From the NCBI GenBank assembly GCA_904501775.1, contig CAJGCJ010000001.1, positions 1 to 55,441 of the forward strand: 55,441 nucleotides of DNA, in the 5' to 3' direction. The position numbers and the translations under genes are program-made. The stretch is from an uncultured Bacteroidaceae bacterium (GTDB lineage Bacteria > Bacteroidota > Bacteroidia > Bacteroidales > Bacteroidaceae). How positions within the stretch are numbered: position 1 is the first letter of the stretch; the number at the start of each line of letters is the position of its first letter. This document shows positions 50,762 to 55,441 of the stretch, piece by piece. The notes under the pieces were generated by a model. It worked only from the letters and a program-made list of their open reading frames with translations. It ran no database searches and was not told the DNA's origin.

Positions 50762-52493
50762 CTGAGTAGTATTTCTTTCTTTTTATCTTCTTCTTAAGTA
50801 TCTTGGAGTCGTCGCCTGCATCTACAGCAAGTTGCCACAATTCGAGGGCGCGTTCCATCTCTCCACATTTAGCAAACACATCACCGCAGTGGTGTAGCAA
50901 CACCTTGTCAAGACCGTCAGTTTCTATTGACAGCAGTTTCTCGGCATACGCCTTAGCCTCGCTGTAACGTCCTTGCTTGAACAATATCCACATATATGTA
51001 TCAAGATACGTTATATTCTCGGGTTCAGCCTTTATAGTACGGTAGCTCATATCCTCGGCTTTCTCGAGGTCGCCGCCATCGACTGTTATATTATAGGCAT
51101 AGTTGTTGAGCACCAAAATATTCGAGCTATTGTACACGAGCGCAGAATCGTAAGCCTCTACACTGGCCCTGTTGTTGCCCATGCTGTGATATACGTCGCC
51201 AATAATCGAATACATATCCGAGACAAACTCGTCGTTATAATCCTGCGAACGCACATCAATGGCTTTTCTCAATGTAGCTATTGCCTCGGGATACATATCT
51301 TTATTATAGCAGGCAATGCCACGATAGTAATATAGTTCCATAATCTCGGGGTTATACAATATCGCGGTATCACAGCGCTGTATAACCTTGTCATAATCAT
51401 TCTGCTCTATTGCTATCTTCAACAGCTGAAGCTGTGCGAAACGGTTCTCGGGCTCGTATCGAAGGATTGTCTCAAGAACGGGAACCAATGTATCGTTCGA
51501 TACCTCTTTCATCATCAGATAATTGGCATATATCTCGTTATTCGGAGCCTGTTCGTACGGCAGATTGGCTACTCTTTCAAGGAATGGCATGTTATACGAG
51601 GTGCTGTCGGTGCGCTCTTTCATGGCCACATATTTTATGAGTGCACGCGACCTCTCATCACCGATAAAGTTACTGTTTGTGAAGAGTTGCTCCATGCTTG
51701 CCGTGTATAGCGAATCGTTGCCCTGCATATTATAATACTCGGCCAAGGCAATTTGGGCCTTTGCATTGTCGGGCTCGACCTCAAGCACCGATTCATAGAT
51801 GTTCAAGGCTTTTTCGGTATCACCGAACTCCAAGAAGGTGTCGCCTATAAGCACCTTTACATTCAAATCCTCGGGGTATTCATCAAGAAGCTGCTGCAAT
51901 TCGTTCACAGCACGCTCACGCTCCTGCAGATAGATGTAGAGTTCATATTTCTTGAGTGTTATATTCTCGTTCTTACCCTCAATGCGTTCTATGTCATTCA
52001 ACGCCTCTATTGCCTTGTTATATTCGGCATCCTCGATATACATCTGTGCAAGGAGATAGTAGAGTTCACTGCGCGACGAAAAGTCCTTTACCATATCGAG
52101 ATAGGTATTCTTTGCCTCTTCGCGGTTACCGATATTCTCATACGCCGAAGCAAGCATGCTACGATACCAGTAATTGTCGCTGTCACCGGCTGCAGCGTTC
52201 TTAATCATATTAATAGCCTCGTCCTTGCGTCCCAAATAGAGATACATGGAGTACAGTTCTGACTGCACTATGGGAGAGTTCGGGGCAAGCAGCAGGCAAT
52301 GCTCGAACAGGTCAAAGGCTTCATCATATAATCCGGCCTCGCGTTTCGACAGTGCCTGATGATAGAAATAGTCGAATGTACGCTCACACGACACAGTGTC
52401 GCATGTTACCGCACGGTTATCATTGACACTCCCTGCTATTACATCAGAGAATGACAAAACCAAAAACATCAACAGACACATAACAAGTCTCAT
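50745..52493 (-). CDS. Exported TPR-repeat protein
   Basis: A 582-residue protein with a signal peptide (cleavage near residue 21, DVIAGS). The rest is almost wholly tetratricopeptide repeats, at least twelve, including AFDLFEHCLLLAPNSP near residue 60 and YPEAIATLRKAIDVRS near 407. It likely acts as a scaffold in the periplasm or at the outer membrane. It lies between dut and a DUF4292 lipoprotein, an arrangement recalled from other Bacteroidales, which suggests a shared envelope function. Confidence 0.85.
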   Translation of the reverse strand: MRLVMCLLMFLVLSFSDVIAGSVNDNRAVTCDTVSCERTFDYFYHQALSKREAGLYDEAFDLFEHCLLLAPNSPIVQSELYSMYLYLGRKDEAINMIKNAAAGDSDNYWYRSMLASAYENIGNREEAKNTYLDMVKDFSSRSELYYLLAQMYIEDAEYNKAIEALNDIERIEGKNENITLKKYELYIYLQERERAVNELQQLLDEYPEDLNVKVLIGDTFLEFGDTEKALNIYESVLEVEPDNAKAQIALAEYYNMQGNDSLYTASMEQLFTNSNFIGDERSRALIKYVAMKERTDSTSYNMPFLERVANLPYEQAPNNEIYANYLMMKEVSNDTLVPVLETILRYEPENRFAQLQLLKIAIEQNDYDKVIQRCDTAILYNPEIMELYYYRGIACYNKDMYPEAIATLRKAIDVRSQDYNDEFVSDMYSIIGDVYHSMGNNRASVEAYDSALVYNSSNILVLNNYAYNITVDGGDLEKAEDMSYRTIKAEPENITYLDTYMWILFKQGRYSEAKAYAEKLLSIETDGLDKVLLHHCGDVFAKCGEMERALELWQLAVDAGDDSKILKKKIKRKKYYSDGKKR

Positions 52494-52508
52494 ACAGCAC
52501 CTAAATTT

Positions 52509-52940
52509 TTATACGCCGGTGTGGCCAAAACCGCCTTCTCCGCGTTGGGTTGCATCGAGCACCTCAACACTCTCCCAATCAATCTGTTCGTGACGGGCAA
52601 TTACCATCTGTGCTATTCTCTCGCCATCAAGGATGGTAAAAGGCTCGTTGGAAAGGTTTACAAGTATCACACACACCTCGCCACGATAATCGGCATCTAT
52701 GGTTCCGGGTGAGTTGAGCACTGTCACTCCTTTTTTTATTGCCAAGCCACTGCGCGGACGCACCTGTGCCTCGTACCCCTCGGGGAGAGCCATATAAAGA
52801 CCTGTAGGTACCAATGCACGCTGCAAAGGCTCCAGCACCATAGGCTCATCGAGATTGGCACGCAAGTCCATGCCGGCCGACAATGGAGTTGCATATGATG
52901 GAAGTTCGTGTTTTGAACGGTTTATTATCTGTACTTTCAT
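52509..52940 (-). CDS. dut: dUTP diphosphatase
   Basis: A 143-residue trimeric dUTPase that hydrolyses dUTP to dUMP and keeps uracil out of DNA. All five motifs are present: PLSAGMDLRA, RPRSGLAIKKG, NSPGTIDADYRGE, GERIAQMVI and the flexible C-terminal arm RGEGGFGHTG. Length is normal. It is the first gene of an operon with the TPR, DUF4292 and rpoN genes; TAAATTTA at 52966-52973 may be its promoter box. Confidence 0.96.
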   Translation of the reverse strand: MKVQIINRSKHELPSYATPLSAGMDLRANLDEPMVLEPLQRALVPTGLYMALPEGYEAQVRPRSGLAIKKGVTVLNSPGTIDADYRGEVCVILVNLSNEPFTILDGERIAQMVIARHEQIDWESVEVLDATQRGEGGFGHTGV

Positions 52941-52972
52941 AACCTTTTGTAATACGTGAATTTTCTAAATTT

Positions 52973-53008
52973 AGAACTCCGAAAGCACTGTTTTGTTTCC
53001 GGAGTTCT
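52973..53008. terminator. Hairpin between the glycine-lipid pair and dut
   Basis: AGAACTCCG (52973-52981) pairs with CGGAGTTCT (53000-53008), with a T run after it on the plus strand. On the minus strand it lies directly after the GlsB-like gene, which it probably ends. Confidence 0.6.
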
Positions 53009-53014
53009 TTTTAT

Positions 53015-54022
53015 TTAATTATTGCTGTTTTCCTCTGAATAGTGGTAGAATACCTTGTTGGCACCTGACGTGAGCTTTATAGCATCGGGATTCTCCTTGG
53101 CAAAAGACTCTATGTATCTCATTCTCTTGTCGTCCTGCAATTCGTCAACAGCTATTAGAAGACCGGTCTCTTCCACTTGACCGAACTCTTTATTTACTGC
53201 TGTTCCGAAAATTTTCATTGTCGGCGATAGTCCCATATATGCGTTAACCATTGGCGGTATTGCAAGTCCGTGCTTACGCACCTCTTGTTTCAAAGTTCTA
53301 TAGTCTTCATTGAAATTGTTGCTGCAGAATATCTCGCTCAACTCTTTCTCATCTGTTTCAATCTTCAACGGAGATACAGGCTCGACAAGTCTATCATTAT
53401 CGGGGAAATGTTTCTTAAGGAAGTAGAGTATCATATCGCGAGCACGTGTAAGGTACGAAGGGTACATTGTCACTTTGCCGAAGAGATATTTGACATCGGG
53501 AATCACAACTGTGAGCGCACCAAGACCGTCCCATAGATTGTCGAGAGCGAAAAGACTCTTTGAACCCATTCGTGTCGACTGATATTCGAGTGCCACAAAT
53601 GCACGACCCAACTCAACAGTATAAGGCAATATCTCTTTGAGGAATTTCTCCGAAAAACGGAACATTCCGTGCGCTGTTGCCACAATAGGCTCGCCATTCT
53701 CGTCCATACGCACATCCTTACCGTAGATATATCTGTAACCGCCAATGATATCATCACAATCGGGATTCCACACTATGAGCTGCTTATAGGGCTTCTCCAT
53801 TGTGTCGAACTCATCAATATCTATTGAGTTTCCTGTTCCGCCACCGGCTGCACGGAAAGCAATCTCGCGCAAACGACCTATTTCGCGCATCACGTTCGGT
53901 GAATCGTGCGATGTAACAACATATATCTCGTTATTGCTCCTATGTGTAAAACGCAGGCGCTTCTCTTCGGTAAGTTCAGCTTTCAGCAATTCTCGCGGAA
54001 CCGGTGCTATAATATCTTCCAT
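53015..54022 (-). CDS. glsB: GNAT-family N-acyltransferase, GlsB-like
   Basis: A 335-residue protein with an acetyltransferase-like fold of the OlsB/hemolysin type. Family features are the REIGRLREIAFRAAGGGTG block near residue 46 and the IIGGYRYIYG strand. In Bacteroides thetaiotaomicron the equivalent (GlsB, BT_3459) attaches a beta-hydroxy fatty acid to glycine, giving commendamide. The symbol is given by this resemblance and by the GlsA-like neighbour 15 bases upstream. It should act at the inner face of the cytoplasmic membrane with acyl-ACP. Ornithine-lipid synthesis is the alternative. Confidence 0.8.
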   Translation of the reverse strand: MEDIIAPVPRELLKAELTEEKRLRFTHRSNNEIYVVTSHDSPNVMREIGRLREIAFRAAGGGTGNSIDIDEFDTMEKPYKQLIVWNPDCDDIIGGYRYIYGKDVRMDENGEPIVATAHGMFRFSEKFLKEILPYTVELGRAFVALEYQSTRMGSKSLFALDNLWDGLGALTVVIPDVKYLFGKVTMYPSYLTRARDMILYFLKKHFPDNDRLVEPVSPLKIETDEKELSEIFCSNNFNEDYRTLKQEVRKHGLAIPPMVNAYMGLSPTMKIFGTAVNKEFGQVEETGLLIAVDELQDDKRMRYIESFAKENPDAIKLTSGANKVFYHYSEENSNN

Positions 54023-54037
54023 AATAATATTTATTTG

Positions 54038-54853
54038 CTACTTGAGACTGTACACTATATCTTGTACATGCTGCGCCCACTGCATGGGTGTACGCGACTT
54101 ATCAAAAGTCTGCCATGGTATAGGCTTGCCTATTGTAACTGTGAATTTCTTATTCTTGTTTTTAAACATCTCGTCGCTCAGATAGAGCATTGCGATGTTG
54201 AATTTTATGCCAAGCATTCTGTTAATATTTGCAAGGCGATAGAAAAAGTCGGAATTCTCTCCTTCGAAATGGATAGGAACGATGTCACGCTGGGTCTGTA
54301 CACTCTTTACTATGAATGTCTTTTTCCACTCAAGATCGTGCACCACCCCGTTTCGTTTGCGCGAGCAGATTCCTGCCGGAAACATCACGATGTGGTTGTC
54401 TGAATTGAAAGCTGCCGCCACCTGCTGTGGAAGATTGCGCGACTGTCCGCCTGTTTTGTTGACAGGGATGAAGAGCGAAGTCAGCTGTGGAATATTCATG
54501 AGCAGGTCGTTGACGAGGAACTTTATCTTTCCTTCATAATGCTCACCTAAAATAAGTCCGAGCCCAAGTCCGTCCTGTGCTCCCAGAGGATGATTGCTTA
54601 CAAATGTATAACGTCCGTCGGCAGGCAGGTTCTCTAATCCGCGTATCTCGAAGGAGTTATTGAAGAATTTCATGAATGAACGGATAAAATCAAGACCGTA
54701 CTTGTCGCTATTATTCTTCAGAAATTCATTGACCTCGTCCTGATGTATTATCTTTTTCAGATATGAGACAAGAAAACGAGGTACATATTTAGCTTTCTTA
54801 CCGGCTTTTGCCGCAAGAATCGCATCAACATCTATGCGAATTATCTCATTCAT
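54038..54853 (-). CDS. glsA: PlsC-like O-acyltransferase, GlsA-like
   Basis: A 271-residue acyltransferase of the lysophosphatidate type. The catalytic NHxxxxD motif reads NHPLGAQD, and the later FPAGICSRKR block is the typical substrate-binding segment. Paired with the GNAT gene, it fits GlsA, which adds a second fatty acid to N-acyl glycine to make the glycine lipid of Bacteroides. The ATG at 54853 is chosen; a TTG at 54880 lies inside the promoter box. The pair forms one operon. Confidence 0.8.
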   Translation of the reverse strand: MNEIIRIDVDAILAAKAGKKAKYVPRFLVSYLKKIIHQDEVNEFLKNNSDKYGLDFIRSFMKFFNNSFEIRGLENLPADGRYTFVSNHPLGAQDGLGLGLILGEHYEGKIKFLVNDLLMNIPQLTSLFIPVNKTGGQSRNLPQQVAAAFNSDNHIVMFPAGICSRKRNGVVHDLEWKKTFIVKSVQTQRDIVPIHFEGENSDFFYRLANINRMLGIKFNIAMLYLSDEMFKNKNKKFTVTIGKPIPWQTFDKSRTPMQWAQHVQDIVYSLK

Positions 54854-54877
54854 GCTCCCTTTTTCTATAGTTTCATG

Positions 54878-54885
54878 CAAAATTA
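54878..54885 (-). promoter_or_regulatory. Candidate -7 box for the glycine-lipid operon
   Basis: TAATTTTG on the minus strand, an exact TAnnTTTG match, 24 bases before the ATG at 54853. Confidence 0.6.
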
Positions 54886-54923
54886 AAGTTTATTTACAAC
54901 AAATCAAAATTATTAAAAATAAA

Positions 54924-54962
54924 AAAAGAATGGGAGGTAATTGAATTGCCTCCCATTCTTTT
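54924..54962 (-). terminator. Terminator after rpoC
   Basis: Arms 54924-54942 and 54944-54962 pair over 19 bases with one G-T wobble. A T-rich tail follows on the minus strand. It lies 16 bases past the rpoC stop. Confidence 0.8.
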
Positions 54963-54978
54963 CACTATCTATTGATTA

Positions 54979-55441
54979 TTATTCATTATCATCGATGCTT
55001 GAGAAATCGACTACATTCTTGCGGTTAGCAGCAATTCTGTCGTAATCCTCTTTTGAACCAACAATGATACGGTTGAACTCGCGCTGTCCTGTACCGGCAG
55101 GTATCAAGTGACCGCAGATTACGTTCTCCTTCATACCGAGCAGATAATCGCTCTTCATGTTGATTGCAGCCTCGTTGAGTACCTTGGTTGTCTCCTGGAA
55201 CGATGCAGCCGACATAAAGCTTGATGTCTGCAATGCTGCACGTGTAATACCCTGAAGGATCTGTGTAGATGTTGCAGGAAGTGCATCGCGAGAGATTACA
55301 GGCTTAAGGTCACGGCGCTTGAGGGCACTGTTCTCGTCACGCAGTTTGCGCGCAGTCACAATCTGACCGGGTTTGAGATTCTCAGAATCACCTGCATCAA
55401 CTACAACCTTCTTACCCCAGATGCGGTCGTTCTCCTCCTGG
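54979..55441 (-). CDS. rpoC: RNA polymerase beta' subunit, C-terminal part
   Basis: The frame runs from the window edge to a stop at 54979, so only the last about 153 codons are present. They contain LPATSTQILQGITRAALQTS, FMSAASFQETTKVLNEAA and KENVICGHLIPAGTG, which is the highly conserved C-terminal end of beta'. The apparent methionine at 55359 is an internal GTG valine. It ends in a short acidic tail (SSIDDNE). The terminator at 54924-54962 would close the rpoBC operon. Confidence 0.95.
   Translation of the reverse strand, partial: QEENDRIWGKKVVVDAGDSENLKPGQIVTARKLRDENSALKRRDLKPVISRDALPATSTQILQGITRAALQTSSFMSAASFQETTKVLNEAAINMKSDYLLGMKENVICGHLIPAGTGQREFNRIIVGSKEDYDRIAANRKNVVDFSSIDDNE

Overview
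This window is a stretch of chromosome from a member of the order Bacteroidales (Bacteroides, Prevotella or a close relative). The evidence is the family content: BspA-type leucine-rich repeats, DUF4254, DUF4292, DUF4369, DUF4878, GSCFA, an S46 dipeptidyl-peptidase, a MurF-Alr fusion, a TGS-domain nucleoside kinase and a GlsA/GlsB-like acyltransferase pair. It also shows the Bacteroidetes -7 promoter box TAnnTTTG, often as a TTCG variant, upstream of many genes. Genes are densely packed, mostly housekeeping, and no phage, transposase, integrase or CRISPR array was seen.

Layout, left to right. 1-1175: the 3' end of a BspA-like surface protein, degraded coding debris and a tRNA-Arg(CCT). 1176-7261: a secreted TPR protein, a minimal AraC-type regulator, an AlkD-like protein, a Fur-family regulator, purA, a membrane zinc peptidase and hisS. 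7371-9499: a DUF4878 lipoprotein, then menA overlapping a CPBP membrane protease. 9500-12578: a structured RNA candidate followed by three exported proteins: a leucine-rich-repeat/caspase fusion, a small predicted beta-barrel and a DUF4384 protein. 12841-15133: pta and ackA (acetate production). 15236-18394: cysS, an M28 peptidase lipoprotein, sufE and a TSCPD protein as one minus-strand operon. 18530-22579: a solo ECF sigma factor, then GSCFA with the MurF-Alr fusion.

22685-27387: dxs, trkA and trkH. 27430-29265: an ABC-type ATPase and a DUF4435 TOPRIM-like protein, an arrangement that resembles the PARIS anti-phage system. 29420-32302: nucleoside kinase and an EnvC-like coiled-coil/LytM protein. 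32329-34713: DUF4254, a GT9 glycosyltransferase and a methyltransferase. 34832-38305: pdxB, acpP, fabF and rnc, converging on dnaX (38302-40134). 40290-44049: an FtsB/DivIC-like protein, a small membrane protein, an S46 peptidase and a DUF4369 lipoprotein. 44087-48311: fbp, purE and ispG as one operon. 48455-52940: dut, a TPR protein, a DUF4292 lipoprotein and rpoN as one operon. 53015-54853: a GlsA/GlsB-like pair for glycine lipids. 54979-end: the C-terminus of rpoC.

The genes together cover central metabolism (acetate, gluconeogenesis, purines, isoprenoids, menaquinone, pyridoxal, fatty acids), translation and envelope building. The parts most worth a second look are the ATPase-DUF4435 pair, the caspase locus and the structured RNA directly upstream of the caspase locus. 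Transcription units that converge usually share one long, near-perfect palindrome as a bidirectional terminator. All family calls rest on reading translated sequence by eye; no database search was run.
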